Positions 6,259 to 15,184 are shown, counted from the first letter of the stretch. The stretch is 43,344 bases of DNA from Flavobacterium psychrophilum (GCA_943325515.2 CALPPS020000010.1:1-43344), one strand, 5' to 3'. Translations and numbers: made by a program. The notes: generated by a model not told the origin, from the letters alone.

Positions 6259-6477
6259 TTATTCATCCAGATTATCAATCATATCAAAAGCATCAACTGG
6301 CTTGTTATCAAGTTTAATTCGTTTTAAAACCTCGTCTTTATGCCATTGAGGGGCATCATTAGTTTCTTGAGAATGTTTGTAAGCTAAAAAATCTATATAA
6401 TTTTCTACTTCGTCTATTAAGCTATCTGGTAAATTTTTCAATTTATCATTTACGTGTTTCAATGCTGTTGCTGTCAT
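6259..6477 (-). CDS. Antitoxin, DUF2281-like addiction-module component
   Basis: A 72-residue protein beginning MTATALKHVNDKLKNLPDSL, with the block LIDEVENYIDFLAYKHSQE that characterises DUF2281-type antitoxins, then an acidic C-terminal tail (DAFDMIDNLDE) suited to binding a basic toxin. The frame is open upstream to 6561 but that part overlaps rnhA and encodes a hydrophobic run, so I chose the ATG at 6477. It is the first gene of a two-gene operon with the toxin at 5956-6255 and lies 46 bases downstream of rnhA, from which read-through is possible. Confidence 0.78.
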   Translation of the reverse strand: MTATALKHVNDKLKNLPDSLIDEVENYIDFLAYKHSQETNDAPQWHKDEVLKRIKLDNKPVDAFDMIDNLDE

Positions 6478-6523
6478 AATTAAGTAGAATAAATAGTATA
6501 GTAAAAATATAAAAAAAATCAAA

Positions 6524-7003
6524 TCAAAGCAACTTCCCATCTTCCTTTTCATAAAAAGCATCGATGGATAAATTAGGTAAGCCCGAGGCGTAAACGGCTA
6601 ATTCATCGCAACGTTCGTTTTGAGGATGGTTGTTGTGGCCTTTTATCCATTTGAAATTCACTTGGTGCTGGCGGTAAATTTTTAAGAATCGTTTCCACAA
6701 ATCGGAATTCTTTCGGTTTACAAATTCTTTTTTCTCCCAACCTAACACCCATTTTTTCTCCACGGAATCCACTACATATTTAGAATCGGAAACTACTAAA
6801 ACTTTCGTATTCGGATTTTTTAGTTTTTCAAGGCCAACTATTACCGCTAACAATTCCATTCGGTTGTTGGTTGTCAATCGAAATCCTTCGTAGAATTCTT
6901 TTTTGTGTTGCGAACCAACCAATTCCATGACTACGCCATACCCACCGTTTCCAGGATTCCCTTTGGCTGCGCCGTCTGTGTAGATGTGGACTTGGTGGGA
7001 CAT
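6524..7003 (-). CDS. rnhA: Ribonuclease HI
   Basis: Cleaves the RNA strand of RNA-DNA hybrids in the cytoplasm. The 159-residue protein has the complete catalytic set: Asp10 in YTDGAAKGNPG, Glu50 in NNRMELLA, Asp73 in SDSKYV, and Asp133 in NERCDELA, with His123 in WIKGH. Length fits the family (about 155), with a short C-terminal extension (YEKEDGKLL). It follows purN by eight bases on the same strand, so the two are probably cotranscribed. Confidence 0.97.
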   Translation of the reverse strand: MSHQVHIYTDGAAKGNPGNGGYGVVMELVGSQHKKEFYEGFRLTTNNRMELLAVIVGLEKLKNPNTKVLVVSDSKYVVDSVEKKWVLGWEKKEFVNRKNSDLWKRFLKIYRQHQVNFKWIKGHNNHPQNERCDELAVYASGLPNLSIDAFYEKEDGKLL

Positions 7004-7006
7004 TTT

Positions 7007-7034
7007 TAGATTTAGGATTTAGGATTTAGGATTT
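7007..7034. repeat. Short heptamer repeat at the purN 3' end
   Basis: Three to four copies of a 7-base unit (ATTTAGG on the plus strand) cover the last purN codons and its stop. Such low-complexity runs recur at gene ends in this genus; no function is evident. Confidence 0.6.
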
Positions 7035-7581
7035 CTGCAATTACTTTTGGAAAATGTTCGTGTTCAAGCAGTTGTACTTTTTTTGCAATATCTTCTGGAG
7101 AATTACAATCTTCTACATTCACGGATTGCTGAAAAATGAACTCTCCTTCGTCGTAATGTTCGTTTACATAATGAATGGTGATGCCCGTTGCTGGTTCTTT
7201 GTTTTCAAAAACCGCTTGATGTACCTTCGAGCCATACATGCCTTTTCCGCCATGTTTTGGTAATAATGCTGGATGAATATTGATGATTTTGTTATAGTAT
7301 TGATGTACAATTTCTTCGGGCATTTTCCATAAAAAACCAGCAAGCACTATCAAATCAGGTTGTAATTTTTCAATTGCTTTCAATACAACGCCATCGTTTA
7401 GTTCAGTTCTATTGAAAACCAGTGAATTAATGTTTTGGTCTCTAGCTTTTTCTAAAACCTTTGCTTCTGGGTTGTTAGAAAAAACACCAACAATGGCAAC
7501 GGCATTATTTTTTTTAAAATATTGAATGATGTTTTCCACATTGGAACCAGTGCCTGAAGCAAAAAGCAAAATTCTTTTCAT
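7012..7581 (-). CDS. purN: Phosphoribosylglycinamide formyltransferase
   Basis: Transfers the formyl group of 10-formyltetrahydrofolate to GAR in purine synthesis. The 189-residue protein has the ASGTGSN phosphate-binding loop (8-14), the catalytic Asn101 and His103 in NIHPALLP, the conserved GMYG loop and Asp144 in HYDEGEF. Length is normal for the family. It is divergent to acpP across 177 bases, an arrangement common in Flavobacteriaceae, and precedes rnhA. Confidence 0.96.
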   Translation of the reverse strand: MKRILLFASGTGSNVENIIQYFKKNNAVAIVGVFSNNPEAKVLEKARDQNINSLVFNRTELNDGVVLKAIEKLQPDLIVLAGFLWKMPEEIVHQYYNKIINIHPALLPKHGGKGMYGSKVHQAVFENKEPATGITIHYVNEHYDEGEFIFQQSVNVEDCNSPEDIAKKVQLLEHEHFPKVIAEILNPKS

Positions 7582-7698
7582 GGTAAAATCAATTTTATTT
7601 GTACAAAAAAAAGAATAATAACTTGAATTAAAACCATGAATATGTAAGAATTTAAAATATATTTTTTAATTTCGTCGTCACATTTAGTAACAAAAAGG

Positions 7699-7727
7699 TT
7701 GTTTTAAAATAAAGTTTTTTATTTTTG
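7699..7727 (+). promoter_or_regulatory. Promoter of acpP
   Basis: TTG at 7699-7701 and TATTTTTG at 7720-7727 match the Bacteroidota -33/-7 pattern with an 18-base spacer, 31 bases before the acpP ATG. Confidence 0.7.
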
Positions 7728-7758
7728 CCAACAATTTAAAATTAAAAATCTAGAAATT

Positions 7759-7995
7759 ATGTCAGACATTGCATCAAGAGTTAAAGCGATTATCGTAGAC
7801 AAATTAGGCGTTGACGAAAACGAAGTTGTAACAGAAGCTAGCTTCACCAATGATTTAGGAGCTGATTCATTAGACACTGTTGAGCTTATTATGGAGTTCG
7901 AAAAAGAATTTGATATTCAAATTCCAGACGACCAAGCTGAAAACATTGCTACGGTAGGTCAAGCTATTTCTTACATCGAAGAAGCAAAAAAATAA
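7759..7995 (+). CDS. acpP: Acyl carrier protein
   Basis: Carries growing acyl chains on a 4'-phosphopantetheine arm during fatty-acid synthesis. The 78-residue acidic protein has the [10 protein letters not shown] motif with Ser37 as the attachment site, and the usual four-helix layout. It has its own strong promoter and terminator but is directly followed by fabF, a common Bacteroidota arrangement. High expression is expected from the promoter match and the strong hairpin after the gene. Confidence 0.98.
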   Translation: MSDIASRVKAIIVDKLGVDENEVVTEASFTNDLGADSLDTVELIMEFEKEFDIQIPDDQAENIATVGQAISYIEEAKK

Positions 7996-8005
7996 TAAAT
8001 AATTT

Positions 8006-8040
8006 ACCCGTGAAGCATCATTATTTTTCACGGGTTTTTA
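8006..8040 (+). terminator. Terminator after acpP
   Basis: Stem ACCCGTGAA/TTCACGGGT (8006-8014 with 8027-8035) followed by a T-run. It would make acpP mRNA more abundant than downstream fabF. Confidence 0.88.
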
Positions 8041-8090
8041 TTATTTTTACTAAAAAAGTAGGCCCGATTGATATTCAATCTCAAAATATT

Positions 8091-8123
8091 GAAATACCCC
8101 TGTCTCTTTAAACATTAACTTTG
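8091..8123 (+). promoter_or_regulatory. Possible promoter of fabF
   Basis: TAACTTTG at 8116-8123 matches TAnnTTTG; the nearest TTG (8089-8091) is 24 bases away, slightly beyond the normal spacing. Located 50 bases before the fabF ATG, after the acpP terminator. Confidence 0.45.
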
Positions 8124-8172
8124 AAAGAAACATGGGTATTATTTGTTTAAATACAATTGTAAAAAACATATT

Positions 8173-9426
8173 ATGGCATTAAAGAGAGTTGTAGTAACAG
8201 GTTTAGGAGCATTAACACCCATAGGAAATTCCATTGAAGAATATTGGAATTCCTTAATTAATGGAGTTAGTGGTGCCGCGCCTATAACCTACTATGATAC
8301 TGAAAAGCACAAAACGAAGTTTGCTTGCGAAGTAAAAAATTTCAACATTGAAGATTTTATGGACCGCAAGGAAGCAAGAAGAATGGATAAATTTGCTCAA
8401 TATGCTGTTGCAGCAAGTGAGGAAGCTATCAATGACGCTGGAATTACTGCTGATAATGTTAATAAGCATAGAGTTGGGGTGATTTGGGGGGCAGGAATTG
8501 GTGGATTAGAAACTTTTCAAGAAGAAGTACTGAGCTACGCAGCTGGTGACGGAACGCCAAGATTTAATCCTTTTTTTATTCCAAAAATGATTGCTGATAT
8601 TGCCCCAGCTCACATTTCAATGCGAAATGGATTTATGGGACCAAATTATACAACTGTATCAGCGTGTGCTTCTTCTGCCAATGCATTGATAGATGCTTTT
8701 AACTATATTCGTTTAGGAATGTGTGATGTTATTATATCTGGAGGTTCAGAAGCAGCTGTAACTATAGCGGGCATGGGAGGATTTAATTCTATGCAAGCTC
8801 TATCAACCAGAAATGATAGTCCAGAAACTGCGTCAAGACCCTTTGATGCCACTCGTGACGGATTTGTGCTTGGTGAAGGCGCTGGAGCATTAGTATTAGA
8901 AGAATATGAACACGCAAAAGCACGTGGAGCAAAAATATATTGTGAAGTTGGCGGCGGCGGAATGTCGTCTGATGCTTATCATTTGACAGCACCTCATCCA
9001 GAAGGAATTGGTGTAATAGCAGTTATGGAAAACACTTTGCGTGATGCAGGAATGTCACCCCATCAAGTAGATCACATCAATACACACGGAACATCAACAC
9101 CACTTGGCGACGTGGCGGAATTGAAAGCTATTAGCGCGGTTTTTGGTGCTCATGCTAAAAATATCAATATCAATTCAACTAAATCAATGACTGGGCACTT
9201 GCTAGGTGCTGCAGGGGCTATTGAGGCTATAGCTTCTATTTTGGCCATGAAACATGGTATTATCCCTCCAACGATTAATCATACTGTTGTTGATGAGAAC
9301 ATTGACCCTTCTTTGAATTTAACTTTAAATAAAGCTCAAAAAAGAGAAGTGAATGTTGCTATGAGTAATACTTTTGGATTTGGCGGTCACAACGCATGTG
9401 TATTATTCAAAAAATTAGAAGACTAA
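8173..9426 (+). CDS. fabF: Beta-ketoacyl-ACP synthase II
   Basis: Condenses malonyl-ACP with acyl-ACP in fatty-acid elongation. The 417-residue protein shows the Cys-His-His triad: Cys165 in VSACASSANAL, His305 in NTHGTSTPLGD and His342 in SMTGHLLGAAGA. Start chosen at the ATG at 8173 (MALKRVVVTGLG), the usual N-terminus; an upstream in-frame ATG at 8143 adds ten Lys-rich residues not seen in the family. It is seven bases upstream of rnc and probably cotranscribed with it. Confidence 0.97.
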   Translation: MALKRVVVTGLGALTPIGNSIEEYWNSLINGVSGAAPITYYDTEKHKTKFACEVKNFNIEDFMDRKEARRMDKFAQYAVAASEEAINDAGITADNVNKHRVGVIWGAGIGGLETFQEEVLSYAAGDGTPRFNPFFIPKMIADIAPAHISMRNGFMGPNYTTVSACASSANALIDAFNYIRLGMCDVIISGGSEAAVTIAGMGGFNSMQALSTRNDSPETASRPFDATRDGFVLGEGAGALVLEEYEHAKARGAKIYCEVGGGGMSSDAYHLTAPHPEGIGVIAVMENTLRDAGMSPHQVDHINTHGTSTPLGDVAELKAISAVFGAHAKNININSTKSMTGHLLGAAGAIEAIASILAMKHGIIPPTINHTVVDENIDPSLNLTLNKAQKREVNVAMSNTFGFGGHNACVLFKKLED

Positions 9427-9433
9427 GTTTTAG

Positions 9434-10174
9434 ATGAAAATTCTAAAAAAAATATTTAAAATTTCCCGTTCGACAGAGGACGGGATTTTTTTTGACGAAA
9501 TCCAAAAAGTCATAGGATTTAAACCTCAATCTATAATATATTACCAAAAAGCATTTACACATCGTTCTACCAACAGAATCGATTTGAAAGGGAATCCAAT
9601 GAATTATGAAAGATTGGAGTTTTTAGGAGATGCTATGCTGAGTTCTGTCATAGCAGCTTATTTATATAATGAAGCGCCAGCTGGAGATGAAGGCTATTTA
9701 ACCAAAATGCGTTCTAAAATTGTAAGTCGCGAACACTTAAATGAGTTAGGCAGGGACTTAAATTTAATCCGATTTGTAGAAAGTAAAGTGCCGACGCAGC
9801 ATTTTGGCGAAAATATACACGGCAATATCTTTGAAGCCTTAGTAGGAGCTATTTTTTTAGATAAAGGATACAATTATTGTCAAAAATTTATTCAAAGAAG
9901 TGTTATTATACCTTATGTTGATATAGCAAAATTAGAAGGAAAAGTAATTAGCTACAAAAGTTTGTTGATTGAATGGTGCCAAAAAGAAAAAAAATCTTTT
10001 CATTATGATGTTTTTGATGATAATGGCATTGATGGGCAAAAATATTTTGGTGTAAAATTAAGCATCGACAACAAAGTTATTGCAAAAGCAAGAGCCACTT
10101 CAAAAAAGAAAGCAGAAGAAAAAGCTTCCCAACGCGCTTATTTTGCATTTCAAGAAAAAATTAACACAAAGTAA
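9434..10174 (+). CDS. rnc: Ribonuclease III
   Basis: Cleaves double-stranded RNA in rRNA maturation and mRNA turnover. The 246-residue protein has the signature ERLEFLGDA (59-67) with Asp66, the second catalytic segment NIFEALVGAIFLD with Glu135, and a C-terminal double-stranded-RNA-binding domain (about 170-240) ending in KKKAEEKASQRAYF. It follows fabF by seven bases, the usual Bacteroidota pairing. Confidence 0.96.
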   Translation: MKILKKIFKISRSTEDGIFFDEIQKVIGFKPQSIIYYQKAFTHRSTNRIDLKGNPMNYERLEFLGDAMLSSVIAAYLYNEAPAGDEGYLTKMRSKIVSREHLNELGRDLNLIRFVESKVPTQHFGENIHGNIFEALVGAIFLDKGYNYCQKFIQRSVIIPYVDIAKLEGKVISYKSLLIEWCQKEKKSFHYDVFDDNGIDGQKYFGVKLSIDNKVIAKARATSKKKAEEKASQRAYFAFQEKINTK

Positions 10175-10236
10175 GGCAGATTCTCAAAAAACTATAACGT
10201 TTTCGTTTATAAAATATCGATAACCTAAAATATTGT

Positions 10237-10269
10237 TTGTAATAATCTGTTTCAGATAAACTATATTTG
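10237..10269 (+). promoter_or_regulatory. Promoter of the IPExxxVDY gene and pyk
   Basis: TTG at 10237-10239 and TATATTTG at 10262-10269 with a 22-base spacer. The predicted start site leaves a leader of only about a dozen bases before the ATG at 10288. Confidence 0.6.
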
Positions 10270-10287
10270 TAGCTTAAATTGCAAAGT

Positions 10288-10776
10288 ATGGCCGTTCACA
10301 AATTGCCTCTTGGAGATTTTGACGAAATAGATTATCAATTAATTGCTATTCATTCGCCTTTGGAAGATTATCGGTTAGCCTATTATATTAATCAAAACTT
10401 GCCAATCAATTTAAGTAAAAACAGTTGTAATATTCAAATAAGTACTAAAGAAGGAGAGTCAGAATTTTCAAGATTTATTTTTGAAGACAAAAAAAAAGAT
10501 ATTTCATGGAATTTAATTCAAAATATAAATGATGTTTTTAGTTTATCTCAAACAAATAACCAAGGATTATTCGCAGAAAGCAATAACAAATTTTCAACAA
10601 AAATATATTTTATCCCAGAGTTTAAAAAGGTAAACTATTTTTTAAAAATTGAAAATGGCGAAGTTCCTATTGATGTAGAAACAATTACGAATTGTATAAA
10701 AAAAATAGATAGAGTCAGCACAGTTTACGCTGTAGAAGTTGAAAAAATAAAATCAAAAAATAATTTAATTTTTTAA
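10288..10776 (+). CDS. IPExxxVDY-family protein
   Basis: A 162-residue protein of a family named after its motif and found in Bacteroidota next to pyk. The motif here is IPEFKKVNY, with Asn in place of the usual Asp. The N-terminus contains DYRLAYYINQNL, also typical. No catalytic residues are known and no signal peptide or membrane segment is present. I chose the ATG at 10288; a TTG three codons earlier is possible. It ends five bases before pyk, so the two are cotranscribed, which hints at a link with glycolysis, though this is untested inference. Confidence 0.82.
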   Translation: MAVHKLPLGDFDEIDYQLIAIHSPLEDYRLAYYINQNLPINLSKNSCNIQISTKEGESEFSRFIFEDKKKDISWNLIQNINDVFSLSQTNNQGLFAESNNKFSTKIYFIPEFKKVNYFLKIENGEVPIDVETITNCIKKIDRVSTVYAVEVEKIKSKNNLIF

Positions 10777-10781
10777 GTATA

Positions 10782-12212
10782 ATGCCAACAAGAAAAAAAA
10801 CCAAAATTGTAGCAACACTTGGTCCTGCATGTAGTTCTAGAGAAGTGATAAAAAAAATGATTGATGCAGGTGTAAATGTTTTTCGCATCAATTTTTCCCA
10901 TGCCGATTATGAAGATGTAAAAGAAAGAATTGATATCATCAGAAGTTTGGATGATGAATTTGGATACAATACAGCAATTTTGGCTGATTTACAAGGGCCG
11001 AAACTTCGCGTGGGAGTTATGAAAGAAGATGTAGTAGTTAGCCCTGGAGACATCATTACATTTCAAACTGCCGAAGATGTTTTGGGCACAAAAGAACGCG
11101 TTTATATGAACTACAAAGAGTTTCCTCGCGATGTAAAACCGGGGGAATTTATTCTTTTAGATGATGGAAAATTGATGTTTGAAGCTCTTGAAACAAATGG
11201 ATCCACTGAAGTAGTTTGTAAAGTAATTCAAGGTGGACCTTTAAAATCAAAAAAAGGAGTAAATCTTCCTAATACAAAAGTTTCACTTCCTGCTTTGACT
11301 CAAAAAGATATTAAAGATGCTATATTTGCTATTGAACAAAAAGTAGATTGGATAGCGCTTTCATTTGTTAGAACACCAAAAGATTTAGAGGAATTGCAAG
11401 ATTTAATTGCAAAACATTCAGATTGTAAAATTCCTATAATTGCCAAAATTGAAAAACCAGAAGCGGTAGAAAATATAGATAAAATTGTTGCTTTTTGTGA
11501 CGGTTTGATGGTTGCTCGTGGTGACCTTGGAGTAGAAATTCCAGCACATGAAGTTCCATTAATTCAGAAAAAATTAATTCTTAGAGCAAAAACAGCGCGC
11601 ATCCCAGTAATTGTAGCCACGCAAATGATGGAAACAATGATTACTAGTTTAACACCAACAAGAGCTGAGGTAAATGATGTTGCGAATTCTGTAATGGATG
11701 GAGCTGATGCTGTAATGCTTTCAGGAGAAACTTCAGTTGGAAATTATCCAGTAGAAGTTATCGAAAAAATGACACAAATTATTGAAGCAGTGGAAGACTC
11801 TCCATTAATTAATGTTCCGCAAAATCCTCCTCATGTAAGAACAAAAAGGTTTATTACTAAATCAATTTGTTATCATGCTGCAACTATGGCAAATGATATT
11901 AAAGCTAAAGCTATTTCAACATTAACAAATAGCGGATATACAGCTTTTCAAATATCGGCTTGGAGACCAAAAGCACATATTTTAGTTTATACTTCCAACA
12001 AAAGAATTTTAAATCAGTTAAATTTACTTTGGGGGGTTAATGCTTTTTACTACGACAAATTTGTAAGTACTGATGATACCGTTGATGACATCAATCGAAT
12101 TGCTAAAGACAATGGCTATGTAAACAAAGGGGATATGCTTATCAATCTTGCCGCTATGCCTGTTGCTGAAAAAGGAATGGTAAATACTCTTAGAATTTCA
12201 GAAATAGAATAA
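10782..12212 (+). CDS. pyk: Pyruvate kinase
   Basis: Converts phosphoenolpyruvate and ADP to pyruvate and ATP. The 476-residue protein has RINFSH (35-40), the signature IPIIAKIEKPEAV with Lys222 and Glu224, ARGDLGVE with Asp248, and the A/B/C domain layout of bacterial pyruvate kinases. Length is normal. The preceding IPExxxVDY gene and this one share a promoter. Confidence 0.97.
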   Translation: MPTRKKTKIVATLGPACSSREVIKKMIDAGVNVFRINFSHADYEDVKERIDIIRSLDDEFGYNTAILADLQGPKLRVGVMKEDVVVSPGDIITFQTAEDVLGTKERVYMNYKEFPRDVKPGEFILLDDGKLMFEALETNGSTEVVCKVIQGGPLKSKKGVNLPNTKVSLPALTQKDIKDAIFAIEQKVDWIALSFVRTPKDLEELQDLIAKHSDCKIPIIAKIEKPEAVENIDKIVAFCDGLMVARGDLGVEIPAHEVPLIQKKLILRAKTARIPVIVATQMMETMITSLTPTRAEVNDVANSVMDGADAVMLSGETSVGNYPVEVIEKMTQIIEAVEDSPLINVPQNPPHVRTKRFITKSICYHAATMANDIKAKAISTLTNSGYTAFQISAWRPKAHILVYTSNKRILNQLNLLWGVNAFYYDKFVSTDDTVDDINRIAKDNGYVNKGDMLINLAAMPVAEKGMVNTLRISEIE

Positions 12213-12237
12213 ATAATTACTTTTAAATATTAATAAT

Positions 12238-12993
12238 ATGAATTCAAATAATCCATTTTTTAAAACAAAATCGTTTAAAGAAAATAACGAAGTAACTCAT
12301 GAAGCTGTTGTTATAGATTATAACGACACTATGACTGTTTCGGGAACTATTAATAAAAGTTTCCTAATGTTAGTTTTATTGATTGCTAGTGCTGCCATTA
12401 CTTGGATAATGACCTTTAACGGACAAAACCCTATGATGCTAACTATTGGAGGCGCCATTGTTGGGTTTATTTTAGTGCTTATCGCAACATTTAAACCGCA
12501 ATCCTCTGGATATCTCGCACCAGGTTATGCTATTTTTGAAGGTTTATTCATTGGGGGTATTTCGGCAATTTTTGAAGCTATGTATCCCGGTATTGTAATA
12601 CAAGCGGTGAGTTGCACTTTTGTAACCTTTATGGTTTGTTTCGGACTTTATAAATATGAAATAGTTAAGGTTAATGAAAAATTCAGATCTGTTGTTATTG
12701 CTGCTACTTTAGCCATTGCTACTTATTATTTGATATCTTGGTTATTAACGCTATTCACAAGCTTTCAACCTGTACATTATGGAAATTCTATGATGAGTAT
12801 TGGGATTAGTGCTATTGTAATTATTGTTGCAGCTCTTAATTTATTTTTAGATTTTGACCAAATAGAAAAAGGAGTGCAACAAAAAATGCCAAAATACATG
12901 GAATGGTATGGCGCTATGGGATTAATGATAACCTTAGTTTGGCTTTATATAGAGTTTTTACGATTGCTTTCAAAGATTTCAAGAAGAGATTAA
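12238..12993 (+). CDS. Bax inhibitor-1/YccA family membrane protein
   Basis: Integral inner-membrane protein of 251 residues with about seven hydrophobic segments starting near residue 40. The block APGYAIFEGLFIGGISAIFE is characteristic of the BI-1/YccA family (YbhL/YccA type), as are the conserved Asp residues near the end of the last segments (LDFDQIE). Family members act as pH-sensitive calcium leak channels or modulate the FtsH protease; the role here is not known. It lies 25 bases after pyk and ends at a strong terminator. Confidence 0.88.
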   Translation: MNSNNPFFKTKSFKENNEVTHEAVVIDYNDTMTVSGTINKSFLMLVLLIASAAITWIMTFNGQNPMMLTIGGAIVGFILVLIATFKPQSSGYLAPGYAIFEGLFIGGISAIFEAMYPGIVIQAVSCTFVTFMVCFGLYKYEIVKVNEKFRSVVIAATLAIATYYLISWLLTLFTSFQPVHYGNSMMSIGISAIVIIVAALNLFLDFDQIEKGVQQKMPKYMEWYGAMGLMITLVWLYIEFLRLLSKISRRD

Positions 12994-13012
12994 CATTTCA
13001 CTCACTATATTT

Positions 13013-13038
13013 AAACCAACTCTCGAGTTGGTTTTTTT
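13013..13038 (+). terminator. Terminator after the BI-1/YccA gene
   Basis: Perfect stem AAACCAACT/AGTTGGTTT with a CTCG loop and a T-run. It ends the rightward transcript just before convergent dinB. Confidence 0.9.
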
Positions 13039-13042
13039 ATAT

Positions 13043-14125
13043 CTAAAACTCAAATTTCAATTGAACAATAATTGTCTTCTTGATTTCGGTGTTTAAATTA
13101 TTTAAGGAAATACCAAGTAATCGGACTGATTCTTTCATCTTTTCCTGAAACAGAAGCTCTATAGCTACTTCTAGTAGTAATCCTTTATCACAAATAAAAT
13201 AGGGCAAAGTCTTGCTTCTAGTTTGTGTCGTAAAATCACTGTATTTGATTTTTAAGGTTACTGTTTTTCCTGAGATGTTTTGTTTTTTTAAACGATTTTC
13301 CAATTCGTTGGCTATCCGTTCCAGTTTTTCTATCATAAAAATTTCGGAAGTCAAGTTTTCGTTAAATGTATGTTCAGCCGCTACTGATTTTGTAATTCGA
13401 TTGGGTTTCACTTCGCTATTGTGAATACCTCTAACTATGTTATAGAAATGCAACCCACTTTTGCTAAAATGTTCCTCTAGAAATTCTCTTGATTTTGATT
13501 TTAAATCTTTTCCCGTAAAAATCCCTAAATGGTACATCTTATCTCTAGTAACTTTGCCAATACCATAGAATTTTTTGATGTCTAGATTTTCCAAAAAAGT
13601 TTCTACTTCTTCAGGATTTACCGTTTTTTGTCCGTTGGGTTTGTTATAATCGCTAGCAATTTTTGCTACAAATTTATTAATTGAAATTCCAGCAGATGCG
13701 TTAAGTCCAACTTCTTCAAAAATTTGTTTTCTAATTTCTTGTGCGATTAAAGAAGCGCTAGGATTTCCCTTTTTGTTTTGGGTAACATCTAGATAAGCTT
13801 CATCCAGAGACAAAGGTTCAACCAAATCGGTGTATTCGTGAAAAATTTTTCTGATTTGTTTTGAAATTTCTTTATAACGGTCAAATCTTGGGCGAACAAA
13901 TAGTAATTCGGGGCAATTTCTTTTGGCTTGAATACCACTCATGGCACTACGAACTCCAAATTTCCTAGCTTCATAACTAGCTGCTGAAACCACACCACGA
14001 ACTTCACTTCCGCCAACGGCCAATGGTTTTCCTTTTAATGCAGGATTGTCCATTTGCTCCACAGAAGCATAAAAAGAATCCATATCTATATGAATGATTT
14101 TTCGAAAAGAAATCGGTTCAGCCAT
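13043..14125 (-). CDS. dinB: DNA polymerase IV
   Basis: Y-family polymerase for translesion synthesis. The 360-residue protein contains HIDMDSFYASVEQ (Asp14) and SLDEAYLDVT (Asp108, Glu109), then helix-hairpin-helix (KFYGIGKVTRDKM) and little-finger domains. Length is typical. It is divergent to the CYTH gene across 40 bases. No SOS box is recognisable, since Bacteroidota LexA sites are poorly defined. Confidence 0.96.
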   Translation of the reverse strand: MAEPISFRKIIHIDMDSFYASVEQMDNPALKGKPLAVGGSEVRGVVSAASYEARKFGVRSAMSGIQAKRNCPELLFVRPRFDRYKEISKQIRKIFHEYTDLVEPLSLDEAYLDVTQNKKGNPSASLIAQEIRKQIFEEVGLNASAGISINKFVAKIASDYNKPNGQKTVNPEEVETFLENLDIKKFYGIGKVTRDKMYHLGIFTGKDLKSKSREFLEEHFSKSGLHFYNIVRGIHNSEVKPNRITKSVAAEHTFNENLTSEIFMIEKLERIANELENRLKKQNISGKTVTLKIKYSDFTTQTRSKTLPYFICDKGLLLEVAIELLFQEKMKESVRLLGISLNNLNTEIKKTIIVQLKFEF

Positions 14126-14165
14126 ATCACAAATTTATAGTATCTTTCGATAAAATTTGCATCCA

Positions 14166-14633
14166 ATGATAGAAATAGAACGAAAATTTTTAGTTCTTTC
14201 TGATGGCTTTATTTCAGCTGCTTTTTCTAAAAAAAGAATTGTTCAAGGGTATTTAAATTCAAACCCAGAACGCACTGTTCGTGTTAGAATTAAAACCGAT
14301 AAAGCTTTTTTAACCATTAAAGGAAAAGGAAATGAAACTGGCACCACCCGATTAGAATGGGAAAGAGAAATAGCCGTTTCTGATGCCGAAAAATTATTAA
14401 CTATTTGCGAAAGCGGAATGATAGATAAAATTCGTCACGAAGTGAAAGTTGGCAATCATGTTTATGAAGTAGATGTTTTTTCAGGAGATAATGAAGGATT
14501 GATAATAGCCGAAATAGAACTACAATCGGAAGAGGAGGTTTTTGAAAAACCACATTGGCTTGGAAAAGAAGTTACTAATGACGAGCGATTTTATAATGCT
14601 TTTTTAAGCAATTTTCCTTTCAAAGATTGGTAA
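14166..14633 (+). CDS. CYTH-domain protein (tripolyphosphatase-like)
   Basis: A 155-residue single-domain CYTH protein. The N-terminus MIEIERKFLV has the ExExK hallmark (Glu3, Glu5, Lys7), followed by RVRIKTDKAFLTIKGKG and WEREI, which together line the triphosphate tunnel. Characterised small bacterial members hydrolyse inorganic triphosphate. The chosen ATG puts the ExExK motif at the usual place; an upstream TTG adds three residues. It converges with the RlpA-like gene, two bases apart. Confidence 0.9.
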   Translation: MIEIERKFLVLSDGFISAAFSKKRIVQGYLNSNPERTVRVRIKTDKAFLTIKGKGNETGTTRLEWEREIAVSDAEKLLTICESGMIDKIRHEVKVGNHVYEVDVFSGDNEGLIIAEIELQSEEEVFEKPHWLGKEVTNDERFYNAFLSNFPFKDW

Positions 14634-14635
14634 TT

Positions 14636-15184
14636 TTAGTTTGCTTCAACTTCAAGTTTAACAATTACAGCTCCAGAATTTTTATTGTCTGCTAATTCCA
14701 TAAAAGCTTTTTTTGTTAAATCAATTTCACGAACTTTTGAGAATGGCCCGCGATCTGTAATTTCTACAATAACTGATTTTCCATTGACTTCATTAGTTAC
14801 TCTTACTTTTGTTCCAAAAGGTAATTTTTTGTGAGCGGCTGTGTATTTTGTATTATCAAATCGAGCGCCACTTGCAGTTCTTCTACCATGAAATTTTTGA
14901 GCATAATAAGAAGCATGGGCATTTCTTTTGTAGAATTTAAATTTTAAATTGACTTCGGTTTTAACTGAATCGGCGATTTCCGTAATCTCCTTTATTTCTT
15001 TAGTTTTTAGCGAGTCTTTTTTTGAAAGTACTGCTACTTTTGTTTTCACTTTATCCTCTTTTACCAATACCGCCTTTACTTTATCTTTGTTTTTATCTTT
15101 TTGTTGTGCATAAGCTGATGAAAAACTCGCAGATAAAAGGGTTGTTATAATTGATAAAAAGAATATTTTTATTTTGTTATTCAT
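14636..15184 (-). CDS. RlpA-like septal ring or cell-wall protein
   Basis: Exported 182-residue protein. A signal peptide (MNNKIKIFFLSIITTLLSAS, cleavage near AYA-QQ) is followed by a Lys/Asp-rich linker and a double-psi beta-barrel domain (about 90-180). Family blocks are ASYYAQKFHGRRTASGARFD, AAHKKLPFGTKVRVTN and ITDRGPF followed by IDLTKKAF. RlpA proteins bind peptidoglycan without stem peptides and in some species cleave it. No SPOR domain is present, as is common in Bacteroidota. Export to the periplasm is likely. Confidence 0.88.
   Translation of the reverse strand: MNNKIKIFFLSIITTLLSASFSSAYAQQKDKNKDKVKAVLVKEDKVKTKVAVLSKKDSLKTKEIKEITEIADSVKTEVNLKFKFYKRNAHASYYAQKFHGRRTASGARFDNTKYTAAHKKLPFGTKVRVTNEVNGKSVIVEITDRGPFSKVREIDLTKKAFMELADNKNSGAVIVKLEVEAN

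Noticed and set aside
8190..8230. Riboswitch or structured RNA upstream of fabF or acpP
   Set aside because: Only the acpP terminator and AT-rich promoter DNA are visible; no conserved riboswitch core was found.
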